Shown piece by piece: positions 27,480-38,074 of a stretch of DNA of 64,000 bases. Both the position numbers and the translations under genes were made by a program. Location of the stretch: contig NZ_BJEN01000002.1 of the NCBI RefSeq assembly GCF_008326345.1, positions 372,001-436,000 on the forward strand. Direction: 5' to 3'. Every line of letters begins with the position of its first letter. The first letter of the stretch is position 1. The notes below the pieces were generated by a model that searched no databases, was not told the DNA's origin, and worked only from the letters and a program-made list of their open reading frames with translations. This DNA comes from Cutibacterium modestum. GTDB lineage: Bacteria; Actinomycetota; Actinomycetes; Propionibacteriales; Propionibacteriaceae.

Positions 27480-28907
27480 GTGCTACACCCAGACCAACCT
27501 AAGCCGAAACGAGCCATGTCGGCGCCACGACGGCGCATGCCGGCATGGGTACCAGTTACTGTCGGCGTCGCAGTGACCGTCATTGTCGTCTTTGCGGTTA
27601 TCGTCAGCTCCCTGCGGAGCGGGTCACCTGCGGGACAGATCGGAGGAGGTATCCTCCCTTATCACCATGACAACACCGCCCAGGCAGTGCCGGGTCGAGG
27701 GATTGTCGCGGCAGCGGTGCCGACGACGCCGTCGGCCAAGCCGGTCGCTGCCGCGATCGCCAATCGCGTCAAATCTGCAGGCGCGGCCCCGGGCGTGCTG
27801 GGCGCTGACATTATGGACGCGGCGACCGGCGAGACCCTCTACCAGTCGGGTCAGGATTCCTTCCTGACTCCAGCTTCAAACCTCAAAGTCCTTACCGCGA
27901 TTGCGCTGTTGGATTGCACTGACGCCGGGCATCGCTACACGACAAAGGTCGTCGCCAATGGGTCCGCATTGACTCTGATCGGTGGTGGCGACCCGTACCT
28001 GCGCTCGAAGCCCTCGACCAAGCAGCCCGAGTACCCGTCGGTGGAAGACCTTGCCAAACGCACGGCCGCGGCACTCAAGAAGGCGGGGACGACGACGGTC
28101 ACCGTCAACTTCGATGACACCCTGTTTACTGGACCGGATTGGAACAAAGCTTGGCCGGTCGACAACTACTTCGACGAGGTCACGCCGATTACCTCGTTAT
28201 GGGTCGATGAAGGAATGATCAACAACAGCCCATGGGATCGCAGCAAGACGCCCGCTGTACTTGCCACGAACACCTTCATTGGCTCGCTTCGTAGCGCCGG
28301 GATCACGGTGAATGGCTCGGTTACTCGCCACAAAGCTGACGCGTCAGCCAAAGAGATTGCGGCGGTGCAGTCCCTTCCGGTGGAGGACCTCGTCACCCGC
28401 ACATTACAGGAGTCGGACAACTCTGCCGCCGAGGTCTTGAGCCGACAGATGGCGCTTGTTAGTGGTAAGCCGGGGTCCTTTGCTGGTGGTTCTCAAGCGC
28501 TTGAAGAACACCTTAAGAACTTGGGTGTTTGGCAGGACGGCGCGGTTGTTCAGGACGGATCGGGATTGTCAAAGGGCAATCGGATCACCGCCTCGATGCT
28601 TTCCCGCGCCTGGCAGAAAATCCTGTCGACCCCAAAGCTCCAGCCGGTCGCGAATGCGGTGCCAGTGGGGCGGGTCTCTGGGACCCTCCACAATCGGTTT
28701 TCCGATCCGAGCACGGCGGCCGGGCGCGGTGTCGTCCATGCTAAGACGGGCACCTTGGACGGAGTCATTTCGATGTCAGGGTGGCTACGTGACGCCGACG
28801 GACGAATTCTGGTGGCCTCCTTCATCCTCAACAAGACTGACATCAGAGCCCGGTCGTGGCTCGACGTTGTCTACAGCAACCTGGCCGGGTGCGGCTGCAC
28901 CCGCTAA
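27480..28907 (+). CDS. dacB: D-alanyl-D-alanine carboxypeptidase/endopeptidase (PBP4, S13)
   Basis: 475 residues. A basic N-terminus and one membrane-anchor helix ([20 protein letters not shown], about 24-43) precede the extracellular enzyme. Active-site elements are SNLK (Ser133, Lys136), SDN (312-314) and KTG (422-424), with the large insertion between the first two that marks S13 proteins. It trims or cleaves peptidoglycan peptides. GTG 27480 has GGAGGG upstream. The stop TAA shares its last A with the tilS ATG. Confidence 0.94.
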   Translation: MLHPDQPKPKRAMSAPRRRMPAWVPVTVGVAVTVIVVFAVIVSSLRSGSPAGQIGGGILPYHHDNTAQAVPGRGIVAAAVPTTPSAKPVAAAIANRVKSAGAAPGVLGADIMDAATGETLYQSGQDSFLTPASNLKVLTAIALLDCTDAGHRYTTKVVANGSALTLIGGGDPYLRSKPSTKQPEYPSVEDLAKRTAAALKKAGTTTVTVNFDDTLFTGPDWNKAWPVDNYFDEVTPITSLWVDEGMINNSPWDRSKTPAVLATNTFIGSLRSAGITVNGSVTRHKADASAKEIAAVQSLPVEDLVTRTLQESDNSAAEVLSRQMALVSGKPGSFAGGSQALEEHLKNLGVWQDGAVVQDGSGLSKGNRITASMLSRAWQKILSTPKLQPVANAVPVGRVSGTLHNRFSDPSTAAGRGVVHAKTGTLDGVISMSGWLRDADGRILVASFILNKTDIRARSWLDVVYSNLAGCGCTR

Positions 28908-29860
28908 TGGCACGGCGTGAATTAGGGCCAGCAGCCCTGGCAGTAGCTCAGGCCGTCGAGCGGATGGTGCGCGGGGTCGATCGGTTCGTTGTTGGGTGCT
29001 CTGGCGGTCCAGACTCGCTGGCTCTAGCGTTGGCGTCAAGGTGGGCGTCGCGGCGGTGCAGATCTGACGTAAGGGTCGTCATTGTCGACCATCGGTTGCA
29101 GCAGGGGTCCGACGACGTAGCCGAGCGGACGCGGCAGTTGCTGGCGAGTCGAGGCATGGATGCACGTGTGCGCCGTGTCGATGTCGACGCCGAAGACCCC
29201 GACGGACCCGAGGCCGCGGCCCGTACTGCTCGTCGGGCAGCACTGCTCGACGTCGCTGGAGATGAGCCGGTGCTGCTCGGTCACACCCTTGACGACCAGG
29301 CTGAGCAGGTGCTGCTCTCTCTGGCAAGAGGTTCGGGGGCGACGTCACTGGCAGGTATTCGTCCGCGTTCCGGTCAGTTTTGGCACCCACTGCTAGAAAT
29401 TCGACGGGCCCAGACGGTGCAGGCGTGTCGAGAGTGGGAGGTCGAGCCGTGGCAGGATCCTCACAACGGTGACCCACGATTCCTGCGCTCCCGGGTGCGC
29501 ACTGAACTCATGCCGGTCATGGCGGAGGTGCTGGGCCCAGGGGTGGCGGAGTCTCTGGCTCGCAGTGCGGCCTTGTTGGCGGGGGAGGACCAGGTCGTCG
29601 CTCGCGCCGCGCGGGTGTGGGCGGATGAGCACGGGGTGAGTTCCGACGAGCTTTCCGGTTTGTGTGGGGTTGAGGCCGGCTTGGCGCGCAGGGTCGTCAA
29701 AGAGTGGCTGCCGGAGGCGAGGATGGTGCATGTCGACTCCGTCTTGGGCTTGCTGGAAGGGCCTGGGGGTGCAGGGGTGGACGTCCCAGGAGGCCGCGTC
29801 GAGGTGAGGCGAGGAACGCTGTATCTCACCCGGCGCTTGGGACGGCATATGAGTCGGTAG
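28907..29860 (+). CDS. tilS: tRNA(Ile)-lysidine synthase
   Basis: Converts C34 of the CAU-anticodon tRNA-Ile to lysidine. 317 residues. The ATP-PPase signature SGGPDSLALAL is near residue 32, then VDHRLQQGSDD and GHTLDDQAEQVLLSLARGSG, the PP-loop features, plus the RFLRSRVRTELMP segment of the tRNA-binding part. It is short, with a reduced C-terminal region, as in many actinobacteria. Coupled to dacB and upstream of hpt. Confidence 0.94.
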   Translation: MARRELGPAALAVAQAVERMVRGVDRFVVGCSGGPDSLALALASRWASRRCRSDVRVVIVDHRLQQGSDDVAERTRQLLASRGMDARVRRVDVDAEDPDGPEAAARTARRAALLDVAGDEPVLLGHTLDDQAEQVLLSLARGSGATSLAGIRPRSGQFWHPLLEIRRAQTVQACREWEVEPWQDPHNGDPRFLRSRVRTELMPVMAEVLGPGVAESLARSAALLAGEDQVVARAARVWADEHGVSSDELSGLCGVEAGLARRVVKEWLPEARMVHVDSVLGLLEGPGGAGVDVPGGRVEVRRGTLYLTRRLGRHMSR

Positions 29861-29869
29861 GCTGATGAT

Positions 29870-30424
29870 GTGCGAGTTTCTGACATTCCTGGAGATTTCG
29901 ACCACGTTCTGTATACCGAGGAGCAGGTGGCCTCCCGTATCCGCGAGGTTGCTTCCCAGATCGACGCTGACTACGCCGGACGAGAGATCCTCATGGTCGG
30001 GGTGCTCAATGGTGCTGTCATGACAATGGCGGATCTATGCCGCGCGATGACCTCCCATATGTCTATGGACTGGATGGCTGTTTCGTCCTACGGGGCTGGG
30101 ACAAAGTCCAGCGGTGTCGTGCGCATCCTCAAGGACCTCACTAAGGACATTGATGGTCGCGACATCCTCATTGTTGAGGACATCATCGACACCGGGCTGA
30201 CACTGAGCTACTTGGTGCAGAATTTACGTAGCCGCAACCCGAACTCGATTGAGATCATGGCGATGTTCCGCAAGCCCGAGGCTGTTACGTGCCCGCTGGA
30301 CGTCAAGTACGTCGGCTTCGATATCCCCAACGAGTTTGTCGTCGGATATGGCCTTGACTATGCCGATAGGTACCGCAACCTTACGGATGTTGCGACGTTG
30401 GCGCCGCACGTTTACCAGTCCTGA
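29870..30424 (+). CDS. hpt: Hypoxanthine phosphoribosyltransferase
   Basis: Salvages hypoxanthine and guanine with PRPP. 184 residues. The PRPP-binding motif ILIVEDIIDTGLTLSYL is near residue 100; the flexible-loop SSYGAGTKSSG near 74 and the purine-binding FDIPNEFVVGYGLDY near 150 follow. GTG 29870 follows tilS by 9 bp. Confidence 0.95.
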   Translation: MRVSDIPGDFDHVLYTEEQVASRIREVASQIDADYAGREILMVGVLNGAVMTMADLCRAMTSHMSMDWMAVSSYGAGTKSSGVVRILKDLTKDIDGRDILIVEDIIDTGLTLSYLVQNLRSRNPNSIEIMAMFRKPEAVTCPLDVKYVGFDIPNEFVVGYGLDYADRYRNLTDVATLAPHVYQS

Positions 30425-30565
30425 GGATGCGATCCCAAGCCCGGACACCGCGCGGGTGGTCTGTTTGTGCTCTGAGCTGTCCGCGGAACGTTGCGAGGGC
30501 GTGATGTTGTCATGCGCTGGTATCGTGACGCTCTGAGTCCTGCCCACCGTGCCCCTAGGTAGTCC

Positions 30566-32725
30566 ATGAAAAACGCGTCCCGCATCTTCAAAGGTCCTCT
30601 TATCTGGATCGTGTTGTGCATCGGCTTGATCATTGTGTTCCTTCGGTTCGCCGAATCGGGGAACGGTTACAAGGACATTCCGACCTCTGAGGCCGTCAGC
30701 ATCATCAATAGCTCCAGGAAGCTGGATAACGTCACGCTAACTGACGGCGACCAGGTCATCAAGATCACTGAGAACGACGACAAAAAGTATCGCTCGTACT
30801 GGGTCGGCAACCAGTCCGATCAGCTCGTTGACAAGCTCAACGAACGGGTCAAGGCGAAGACGCTGAAGTCGTGGCAGGGAGAAAACCCCGGGCAGAGCAT
30901 CTGGAAGGCTCTGCTCATCAACTTCTTGCCCTTCGTCATCATCCTGCTGTTTTTCTTGTGGGCTATGAATGCGTCGCAGGGCATGGGTGGCCGCGGTGGC
31001 GTCATGGGATTTGGTAAATCCAGGGCCAAGGTGGGCAGCAAGGACACCCCCAAATCAACCTTCGCCGACGTCGCGGGTTGCCAGGAGGCGATCGACGAGC
31101 TGCAAGAGATCCGTGAATTCCTCGCCGAGCCGGCGAAATTCCAACGGGTCGGTGCCAAGATCCCCAAAGGAGTACTGCTGTATGGCCCTCCTGGTACCGG
31201 CAAGACCCTGCTGGCCCGTGCAGTGGCCGGGGAGGCTGGAGTGCCGTTCTTCTCCATCTCGGGTTCGGACTTCGTCGAGATGTTCGTCGGCGTCGGTGCC
31301 TCCCGTGTGCGCGACCTCTTCGAACAGGCCAAGGAGGCCGCTCCGGCCATCATCTTCATTGATGAGATTGACGCTGTCGGTCGTCACCGTGGAGCCGGCA
31401 TGGGCGGCGGCCATGACGAGCGCGAGCAGACCTTGAACCAGTTGCTCGTCGAAATGGACGGCTTCGACGTTCACGGTGGCGTCATTCTTATCGCGGCGAC
31501 GAACCGCCCCGACGTTCTTGACCCGGCCCTGCTGCGTCCTGGGCGCTTCGACCGCCAGATCGCGGTGGAGGCTCCAGACCTCGATGGTCGTCTCAAGATC
31601 CTCCAGGTTCACGCCCACGGCAAGCCCATGGCCGACAATGTCGACCTGGCGTCGATTGCCCGTCGTACCCCTGGCATGACAGGTGCTGACCTGGCTAACG
31701 TCCTTAACGAGGCGGCCTTGCTGACGGCTCGCGCCAACCTACCGGTGATCGGTAACGCGGAGCTGGATGAAGCTATCGATCGCGTGATCGCTGGCCCGCA
31801 GAAGAAGACTCGGCTCATGAACGAGCATGAGCGCCTGGTGACCGCCTACCACGAAGGCGGTCATGCCCTGGTAGCCGCGGCTATGCCGGGTACTGACCCG
31901 GTGCAGAAGATCACGATCCTGCCGCGTGGTCGGGCACTGGGCTACACGATGGTCATGCCCGACTCCGACAAGTACTCCCAGAGGCGCAGCGAGTTGCTGG
32001 ACTCGATGGCGTACATGATGGGTGGTCGTGCGGCTGAGGAACTCATCTTCCACGATCCGTCGACGGGTGCCTCTAACGATATAGAGAAGGCCACCAAGGT
32101 AGCTCGTGCCCTCGTTACCCAATACGGTTTGTCAGCTCGCGTCGGCACCGTGCAGCTAGGGTCCGGGGACACCGAGCCCTTCCTCGGTATGACCGCTGGA
32201 CAGCAGCGCGACTATTCCGACGAGACCGCCAAGATTATTGACGACGAGGTGCGTGAACTTCTCGAAAACGCCCACCAGGAAGCCTTCGATTGCTTGGACG
32301 CCAATCGCGAGGTCCTCGACGAGCTTGTGCGTCAGTTATTCGCAAAGGAGACGCTGAGCAAGGCTGAGGTCGCCGAGATCTTCAAGCCGCTCAAGCGGTG
32401 GCCCGAGCGCGGTTCCTTCACCGGTTCGGATAAGCGTGTGCCATCGTCTATCCCGCCGATCGAGCCGCCGCAGGTCGCTGGTGTGGAGGAGGATGCTCCG
32501 CAGGTCGGTGCTCCCCGTCGTGGCGTCATCACCCCGCCGATTCCTGAGCCGGGCGGAGACCTACCAGGAGATAAACCCGGTGAGTGGGAGCCGCCATCTG
32601 ATTGGCAGCCGCCGAGTGTCGGGGGAGGTAAACCACCTGAGCCGCCAAGCCCTGGACCGACAAATCCGGGGGAGGGCCCGCAGCCGCCATCGAGCGGTAG
32701 CCCTTGGGGCCTACCCAGGCCATGA
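30566..32725 (+). CDS. ftsH: ATP-dependent zinc metalloprotease FtsH
   Basis: 719 residues. Two membrane helices (about 6-26 and 112-131) flank an extracytoplasmic domain. An AAA domain follows with GPPGTGKT (207-214), [11 protein letters not shown] and second-region-of-homology RPGRFDRQI. The zinc site is HEGGH (429-433). It degrades misfolded membrane and short-lived proteins. The last 90 residues are Pro/Gly-rich and low complexity, a common actinobacterial extension. A strong hairpin follows the stop. Confidence 0.97.
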   Translation: MKNASRIFKGPLIWIVLCIGLIIVFLRFAESGNGYKDIPTSEAVSIINSSRKLDNVTLTDGDQVIKITENDDKKYRSYWVGNQSDQLVDKLNERVKAKTLKSWQGENPGQSIWKALLINFLPFVIILLFFLWAMNASQGMGGRGGVMGFGKSRAKVGSKDTPKSTFADVAGCQEAIDELQEIREFLAEPAKFQRVGAKIPKGVLLYGPPGTGKTLLARAVAGEAGVPFFSISGSDFVEMFVGVGASRVRDLFEQAKEAAPAIIFIDEIDAVGRHRGAGMGGGHDEREQTLNQLLVEMDGFDVHGGVILIAATNRPDVLDPALLRPGRFDRQIAVEAPDLDGRLKILQVHAHGKPMADNVDLASIARRTPGMTGADLANVLNEAALLTARANLPVIGNAELDEAIDRVIAGPQKKTRLMNEHERLVTAYHEGGHALVAAAMPGTDPVQKITILPRGRALGYTMVMPDSDKYSQRRSELLDSMAYMMGGRAAEELIFHDPSTGASNDIEKATKVARALVTQYGLSARVGTVQLGSGDTEPFLGMTAGQQRDYSDETAKIIDDEVRELLENAHQEAFDCLDANREVLDELVRQLFAKETLSKAEVAEIFKPLKRWPERGSFTGSDKRVPSSIPPIEPPQVAGVEEDAPQVGAPRRGVITPPIPEPGGDLPGDKPGEWEPPSDWQPPSVGGGKPPEPPSPGPTNPGEGPQPPSSGSPWGLPRP

Positions 32726-32731
32726 TCATCA

Positions 32732-32762
32732 ACGGCCTGCCGCATGTAACGCGGCAGGCCGT
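32732..32762 (+). terminator. Hairpin after ftsH
   Basis: Perfect 12-bp stem (ACGGCCTGCCGC with GCGGCAGGCCGT) and 7-nt loop, 6 bases after the ftsH stop. No strong T-run follows. It ends 18 bases before the folE start, so it may attenuate rather than fully separate the two genes. Confidence 0.6.
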
Positions 32763-32780
32763 CGTTCTAGGCTGTCCGCT

Positions 32781-33365
32781 GTGAGTTTCACGAAATTGTT
32801 GGTTGATCGCGAGCGAGTCGCGGCAGCTACCCGTGAGTTCCTCCTGGCGATCGGCGAGGATCCCAATCGGGAAGGTCTGCGCGATACCCCGATGCGCGTG
32901 GCCAAGGCGGCCGAGGAACTATTTGGCGGGTTGAGTCAAGATCCGGGAGAGTTGCTGGCAACGACTTTTGACATCTCCCACGACGAGATGGTGTTAGTAC
33001 GCGATATTGAGCTGCAGTCGATGTGTGAACACCACCTGCTGCCCTTCATCGGAGTGGCGCACGTTGGTTATATTCCGGCCAAGGATGGCCGAGTGACAGG
33101 ACTGAGCAAGATCGCCAGGTTAGTGGAGGTCTATGCGCGTCGACCTCAGGTACAAGAGAGGTTGACGACCCAGGTGGCCGACGCCTTGGTAAAGCACCTG
33201 GGCGCCCGTGGTGTGATCGTGGTCGTTGAGGCCGAGCATATGTGCATGACGACGAGAGGGGTCCGCAAGCCAGGAGCCAGAACGGTGACCTCTGCGGTTC
33301 GCGGGATCCTGCGCAACCCGGCGACGCGGGCCGAAGCGATGGGACTTATCACGGCTGGGCGTTGA
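32781..33365 (+). CDS. folE: GTP cyclohydrolase I
   Basis: First enzyme of folate synthesis: GTP to 7,8-dihydroneopterin triphosphate. 194 residues from GTG 32781. [15 protein letters not shown] (near 36), zinc ligands in MCEHHLLPF (Cys and His near 78-81) and [16 protein letters not shown] (Cys near 155) are all present. Upstream in-frame sequence belongs to ftsH. The remaining fol genes lie 16 kb downstream, past the pilus island. Confidence 0.96.
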   Translation: MSFTKLLVDRERVAAATREFLLAIGEDPNREGLRDTPMRVAKAAEELFGGLSQDPGELLATTFDISHDEMVLVRDIELQSMCEHHLLPFIGVAHVGYIPAKDGRVTGLSKIARLVEVYARRPQVQERLTTQVADALVKHLGARGVIVVVEAEHMCMTTRGVRKPGARTVTSAVRGILRNPATRAEAMGLITAGR

Positions 33366-33428
33366 CTATTCCAATGGGCCCTTACTTGGGTCTTGGGGCT
33401 TAACGCCTGGAGCGTTGATCTCCCTAGC

Positions 33429-34184
33429 ATGGCAACAGTGTTAAGCGCTGTGGGCGGACCTGTTGCCGCGACGGTAGGTGTAGCGACCGGGTTGGCCGAG
33501 GGGGCACTTGTCCTGGCTTTTGTCACACCGAGGCGTTATCGGCACGGCGATGAGGTCGACTGCCCGCCACGCAGCCGTTGGTGGGTCCCCGTCTGGACGG
33601 TTTTCGCCTGCGCCAGTCTGGCTTTCTCGTGGTGGCACGCCCCGGCGTACATGGCAATCGTTCTGACGTTGGTAGCGCCATTGGTTGCGGCCTGCGTCGT
33701 TGATGTTGACGTCCAGCGACTGCCCGACGCCATCACCCTTCCGACGGCTGCGGTGCTGGTTGTCGCTTTGGGGATCCTGGCGGCGGTAACCTCTGCCTGG
33801 TCTGCTCTCGGACGTTCGCTGGGTGCAGGCTTCCTCGTTTTTCTTGTGTTTTTCGCGCTGGCCTTCATCGGTGGGGGCGGCGGCATGGGCATGGGCGACG
33901 TCAAGCTGTCGGTGTCCATCGGCCTCATGAACGGCTACCTGTCGTGGGTGCACGTGTTTCTTGCCGTGTTGGCGGGCGCCCTCATTGGATCGTTTTGGGG
34001 CCTGGGACTGCGTGTCGTCAAGGGGGAGAGTGCGCGTGAGTTCGCCTTCGGCCCGCACATGGTGGCTGGTGCTCAGTGGTGCTCATTATGCCTGCTCTGT
34101 CAGGACTGTGGTCATGACGGCGGCCGGTCAGCCTTCTCGGTCCAGCAGACGTCCGAAGTGGATAATGAGGGCCAGACCCAATAA
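33429..34184 (+). pseudogene. Prepilin peptidase (A24, TadV/CpaA-like), frameshifted near the 3' end
   Basis: Membrane aspartic peptidase that cleaves Flp-type prepilins. The two catalytic Asp motifs are present: VVDVDVQRLPDAITLP (near 96) and GMGMGDVKLS (GxGDxK, near 156). There are about six membrane helices. After FAFGPHMVAGA the frame turns cysteine-rich and hydrophilic and runs 57 bp into the convergent gene. The other frame from 34076 reads VVLIMPALSGLWS and stops at 34117, just before that gene. One missing base near 34074 would explain this. The catalytic core is untouched, so activity may survive. ATG 33429 is used. Confidence 0.75.
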
Positions 34185-34709
34185 TCCTATCCCGGCGACC
34201 GTGGCGACGAGTGCCCGGAACGGGACACCGACGCGCACCGGCATGACCCATACGGCACCTGACTCGGCCGCCGTCCCGGAGCAGTGGAGGGTCTCATCGC
34301 CGTGGGTGGCTCCGATCCGCAGCACTGGGCGCAGAGCGGTGTCCTCGCGCGCACGTTCACCGATGGAAGGGTCGGCAGGGGCCGTCACTCTCGATGTGCT
34401 CGACTCTCGGGTGATGGAGCATGACAGGGCGCTGTCAGGTCCGGTCCCGTCGAGCCCGATGTCTTTGCTGACGAACACCACCTGCCCCTGTGACAATGGT
34501 GGAGACTTCTGAAGATGGACGGTAGATGCGGAGATCAAGTGGATGTCTTCGGTCTCGGGCAGGCTCCAGGCGGCGATGCCTAACACGAGTAGCACGATGG
34601 AACTGATCGACACGACGATCGTGAGGATGACGCGTACGGCCTGTAATCGCCGTGAATTGGTGTACCGCCACTTGCTTCGGTGCCGTGACGCGGCAAGCGG
34701 TCGTTCCAT
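34128..34709 (-). CDS. Hypothetical two-helix membrane protein
   Basis: 193 residues. A basic N-terminus, a membrane helix (about 25-47), an extracytoplasmic domain of about 110 residues with two cysteines (LSCSITRE, LHCSGTA), and a second helix (about 163-183) before a short basic tail. It resembles nothing I know. ATG 34709 has AGGA 7 bases upstream. It is the only minus-strand gene inside the pilus island, divergent from the Tad operon (222 bp between), so it might be a regulator or accessory factor. Confidence 0.6.
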   Translation of the reverse strand: MERPLAASRHRSKWRYTNSRRLQAVRVILTIVVSISSIVLLVLGIAAWSLPETEDIHLISASTVHLQKSPPLSQGQVVFVSKDIGLDGTGPDSALSCSITRESSTSRVTAPADPSIGERAREDTALRPVLRIGATHGDETLHCSGTAAESGAVWVMPVRVGVPFRALVATVAGIGLLGLALIIHFGRLLDREG

Positions 34710-34931
34710 AGGTCATCCTTTACGGCAGAGTTGGGGATGTATTGACCCTATCCGACGCGGGCGCACGCCTTCGATGCGTCCGGTTCTGGGCAGCGCCAGA
34801 CCCCAAGGTATTGGCCTATAGAGTGACCTTGGTCTCGGGTCTGGCTGATGCTCCTTCTCAAGAACGGCACGAATTGGTTACGAACCATCGCACTTTGATC
34901 GACTCGACCACACCAAGGAGTTTTGCTGACA

Positions 34932-35702
34932 ATGAGTGATCTCTTCGTCGTCGCTGAGGCGCACCCATACTGGCCTTCGCCGATTTCGCGGCGAGACGAC
35001 GATCCCTTCGTCCTCGTCATGGGAATCGACGACCCCAGCGCCTTGGCCGTCTGGGTGCGTGAGTATGACGTTGGCGGTGTGGTCATCGTGCACCGGGCGC
35101 AGGTCGATCGGCAGGCCCGCTTCATGGCGAACCTTGCTAGTGGGGCTGTGCCCGGCCTTTCCGTGACGACGGTGACGCACCGGGCTTCGGCCTTGGCAGC
35201 GGCCCTCGCCTGCAGGGCGGTCGCTCCCTGGCGTGATCCTTTGGCCTCGAAGGTCGAATGGCTCGAACGAATCTTAACGACGGCACGATCTGGGGTCGTG
35301 CTGTCGTCAGTGGCAGGTTTGCACGACCCGAATCCGGGAATCATGAGGCACTTGGCCTCGCTGCTGCCATGGGGCCCACCGTTCGTCGTCCAGTTCGCTC
35401 CGGAGGTCGAGTTCATCCGACTTCCTAACTCAGACTCGTTATTCGAAGGTGGAGCCGGGTCCTGGCATGTTACCGAGGGTGATGGTCTCCTGCCCGGTCC
35501 GCTCCAGTCGGCGTCGGTCGAGCGTCCTATCACTGACGTGCGGGCCGAGTACGGCGGCCACGGCCGGGAGTTTGCCCTCCTCGGATGGCCCTCCGACGAC
35601 CGGGGGTACGCCGGTCGCTGCCCGGTGTGCGGGGTGCAATGCGTCTCGGTGGTGTGCCCCGTCTGTCATGTCCATGTTCTCGTGCAGGAGAGTGTCGCGT
35701 GA
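34932..35702 (+). CDS. Hypothetical protein with C-terminal zinc ribbon, first gene of Tad operon
   Basis: 256 residues, soluble. The centre looks like an alpha/beta domain. The C-terminus carries two CPxC knuckles, CPVCGVQC and CPVCHV, near 233-250, forming a probable zinc ribbon. The family is not recognised. AAGGAG lies 11 bases upstream of ATG 34932 (TTG 34923 is in frame). Its stop overlaps the GTG of the next pilus gene, so it is translated with the Tad genes and may be a locus-specific accessory protein. Confidence 0.7.
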   Translation: MSDLFVVAEAHPYWPSPISRRDDDPFVLVMGIDDPSALAVWVREYDVGGVVIVHRAQVDRQARFMANLASGAVPGLSVTTVTHRASALAAALACRAVAPWRDPLASKVEWLERILTTARSGVVLSSVAGLHDPNPGIMRHLASLLPWGPPFVVQFAPEVEFIRLPNSDSLFEGGAGSWHVTEGDGLLPGPLQSASVERPITDVRAEYGGHGREFALLGWPSDDRGYAGRCPVCGVQCVSVVCPVCHVHVLVQESVA

Positions 35703-36427
35703 ATCCCCGTCAACGTCGTGGTCTGATCTACTTGCTCATCGCAGTCGTTGTCGCTATTGCGACCTTCCTCACGGTGACCAGGTACGTGGCGTCGGTTAAT
35801 AGTCAGGTCGGCTCGCGGGTGACCGTTTACCGGGCTAAAACGGCCATTTCGCCGTACACTCCTTTGTCGGATTCTGTGCTCGAACCGGTTGAGGTGCCGC
35901 GTCGGTGGACTTCGGATTCCTCGATGGTGAGTTTGTCGAGCCTCAGGGGACGTCGGATCGGCTTCCGTGTCGAGGCAGGCACCGTCATTACCCGAGACAT
36001 GCTTATCGCGCCGTCGGACCTCAATCCGGACGAGCGGGAGATCGCCATTAACGTCAACTCGGTCACAGGGGTCGCCGGGCGCGTCAAGCCGGGTGACCGG
36101 GTCGACATTTATGCGGTCTTCGCTGATGTGCCTGGTCTACCTAAGTCAGTGCGGGTTCTCACCCGCAACACTCGAGTCGTCTCGATCGCTGGTAAGATGA
36201 ATATTTCCGGGCAGTCTGGCAATGGGGTTACCGAGACTGAGGTCATCCCGGTTACTTTGGCCCTCACCCCGAATGACGCCACCGCAGTGACCTATGCTGC
36301 GGCCTTCGCCAAGGAGGTACGCCTGGTCGCCTTGCCGACCGATGCGGGCGCGAACCGCAATGGTGAGAAGAACGAGTACGATGCGTCAAGCCTGGGCGGC
36401 AGGGCTGTTCCGGAGGGCCAGCGATGA
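35699..36427 (+). CDS. Flp pilus assembly protein CpaB/RcpC-like (SAF domain)
   Basis: 242 residues. One N-terminal membrane helix (LIYLLIAVVVAIATFLTV, about 9-27) is followed by an SAF-type domain (VYRAKTAISPYTPLSDSVLEPVEVP) and a RcpC-like region with VTGVAGRVKPGDRVDIYAVF near 121. In Tad systems this protein sits at the cell-envelope side of the machine. GTG 35699 overlaps the previous stop, and its own stop overlaps the TadZ ATG. Confidence 0.85.
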   Translation: MNPRQRRGLIYLLIAVVVAIATFLTVTRYVASVNSQVGSRVTVYRAKTAISPYTPLSDSVLEPVEVPRRWTSDSSMVSLSSLRGRRIGFRVEAGTVITRDMLIAPSDLNPDEREIAINVNSVTGVAGRVKPGDRVDIYAVFADVPGLPKSVRVLTRNTRVVSIAGKMNISGQSGNGVTETEVIPVTLALTPNDATAVTYAAAFAKEVRLVALPTDAGANRNGEKNEYDASSLGGRAVPEGQR

Positions 36428-37704
36428 GTACCGTCATCATCTGTCACACCGATCAGAACGTCGTGGGTGACCTGCGAACCGTGCTGGATGAGGTTCCGGA
36501 CCTCGTAATCAGCCATGTCGTCTCAACGACGATCGAGTTGCACAGGGCCGTCGCCAAAGGTGCCCCCGATCTCGTACTTATCGGTGACCAGACCGGGCCC
36601 GACTCGGTCGACGACGTGTGTCGATCGTTCCTCGCCGTCCATCCGGGAACGGCTGTCATCCAAGTGCTGACTCATCGGTCGCCGCAGGCGGCATTGCGGG
36701 CCATGGAGGCGGGTGCGCGCGGTGTCGTCAGCCAGCCCTTCGCCTTCGAGGATGTTTCCGAACGTATCGGCAGAGCTTTGGAGTACGCCGACACGATGCG
36801 GAAGGTCATCGCCGGCACCGTGGCGCAGCGACGACGCCGCGGCCGTCTGATCTGTGTGGCCGGTGCCAAGGGTGGCGTCGGCACGACGACTTTGGCTGTG
36901 CACATGGCTGCCGATTTCCTGCGGGTCCATCCGCAGTCTCGGGTTTGCGTCGTCGACGCCGACGTCGAGAAGGGGGATGTCGCTGCGGTGCTCGACATCC
37001 GCCAGTCGGTCTCCATTGCTGACATTGCCAAGGTCTATTCGGACTTGTCGGCGAACACCGTGGGGGATGCTGTCATCCAGCACGAGAGCGGTATCCACGT
37101 CATGCTGGCCCCAGTCGACGTGCGTGAGTCGGACTACATCACCCCGGAGGCGATCCACGCCATTCTTGACCTGCTGCGCATGGAATTCCCGCTCGTCATC
37201 GTTGACGCCGGTGGACACGTTTCGCCCGGTCAGGCGGCTGTCGCACAGATGGCCGACGAGATGGTCGTCGTGATAAGCCCCGACGCCCTGGTCATGCGAG
37301 CCTTCCGCAAGCGGGCTGCGGCCTGGGAGTCCTTGGGAGTGCGTGACGAGGCGGAGCTCAAGGTCGTCGTCAACAAGGTTGACAAAAGGTCGATCTTCCC
37401 AGCTTCCGCGGTAGCCAAGCTCACAGTGGCCAAGGTGGTCGACGTCATGCTGCCGTTCATGCCGCGGGCCCTTGAGGTGGCGTCCAACGATCGTGACCCG
37501 CGGGCCCTTACCGAGGTGTCGTGGTGGCGTCTCATCTCGGATCTGCGCCACGAGGTTGGCGCCGACATCGAACCGATGGAATCGGTAACGGTCACTGCCG
37601 AACCAGTATGGCGCCGACGAATCCTTCCCGACTTCGGTCGATCCCCGGACGAGACGCATCGACCGGCCAGAAGAACAGCCGATGAGGACAGGGGTGTCAG
37701 GTGA
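36424..37704 (+). CDS. tadZ: Pilus assembly ATPase TadZ/CpaE-like
   Basis: 426 residues. An N-terminal response-regulator-like domain (about 1-125, VLIGDQTGPDS) is followed by a MinD-type ATPase domain: VAGAKGGVGTTTLAVHMA with the signature Lys149 and Thr where Walker A usually has Lys, as often in TadZ. VVDADVEKGDVAAVLD and LVIVDAGGH follow. TadZ helps place the pilus machine at the pole. ATGA overlap with the previous gene; its last 23 bp overlap the next frame. Confidence 0.85.
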   Translation: MSTVIICHTDQNVVGDLRTVLDEVPDLVISHVVSTTIELHRAVAKGAPDLVLIGDQTGPDSVDDVCRSFLAVHPGTAVIQVLTHRSPQAALRAMEAGARGVVSQPFAFEDVSERIGRALEYADTMRKVIAGTVAQRRRRGRLICVAGAKGGVGTTTLAVHMAADFLRVHPQSRVCVVDADVEKGDVAAVLDIRQSVSIADIAKVYSDLSANTVGDAVIQHESGIHVMLAPVDVRESDYITPEAIHAILDLLRMEFPLVIVDAGGHVSPGQAAVAQMADEMVVVISPDALVMRAFRKRAAAWESLGVRDEAELKVVVNKVDKRSIFPASAVAKLTVAKVVDVMLPFMPRALEVASNDRDPRALTEVSWWRLISDLRHEVGADIEPMESVTVTAEPVWRRRILPDFGRSPDETHRPARRTADEDRGVR

Positions 37705-38074
37705 TGACGTTGCTGAGAGACCTCGGACGGCGATTCCGGGACAGAGGGGCGCGGTCGCTCTGGAAGACCTCGGCATGCTGCCGATCGTGCTGGTGGTGGT
37801 GTTAGCTGGATGGCAGATCCTGGTTGTGGGCGTGTCTGACGTCATGCTCGGCCGTGCGGCTTCGGCGGCGTCACGGGAATATGCAGTGACCGGGTCTTTG
37901 GCCATGGCAACCGACACGGCCCGCGCGGGCGTCCCGGCCCCGTTCAACGACGTCACCGTGAGTGGTGACAGCACCATAAACGTCAAGCTGCGGGTGCCTG
38001 GTTCCCTCACCGGTGTGTGGGGCGTCATGGATGTGGTGGAAATGTCGAAGAATGTCGTGGAGGAGCCTCGATGA
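37682..38074 (+). CDS. TadE-like pseudopilin 1
   Basis: 130 residues. A class IVb prepilin-like site: RG|AVALED (cleavage after Gly23, Glu at +5) leads into a hydrophobic helix (LGMLPIVLVVVLAGWQILVV). The remaining 80 residues are a small exported domain. TadE-like proteins are minor pilins processed by the prepilin peptidase. ATG 37682 overlaps tadZ by 23 bp; its stop overlaps the next ATG (ATGA). Confidence 0.75.
   Translation: MRTGVSGDDVAERPRTAIPGQRGAVALEDLGMLPIVLVVVLAGWQILVVGVSDVMLGRAASAASREYAVTGSLAMATDTARAGVPAPFNDVTVSGDSTINVKLRVPGSLTGVWGVMDVVEMSKNVVEEPR

Noticed and set aside
36523-38028. 501-codon minus-strand frame
   Set aside because: Antisense shadow of tadZ and the first pseudopilin; low-complexity composition.
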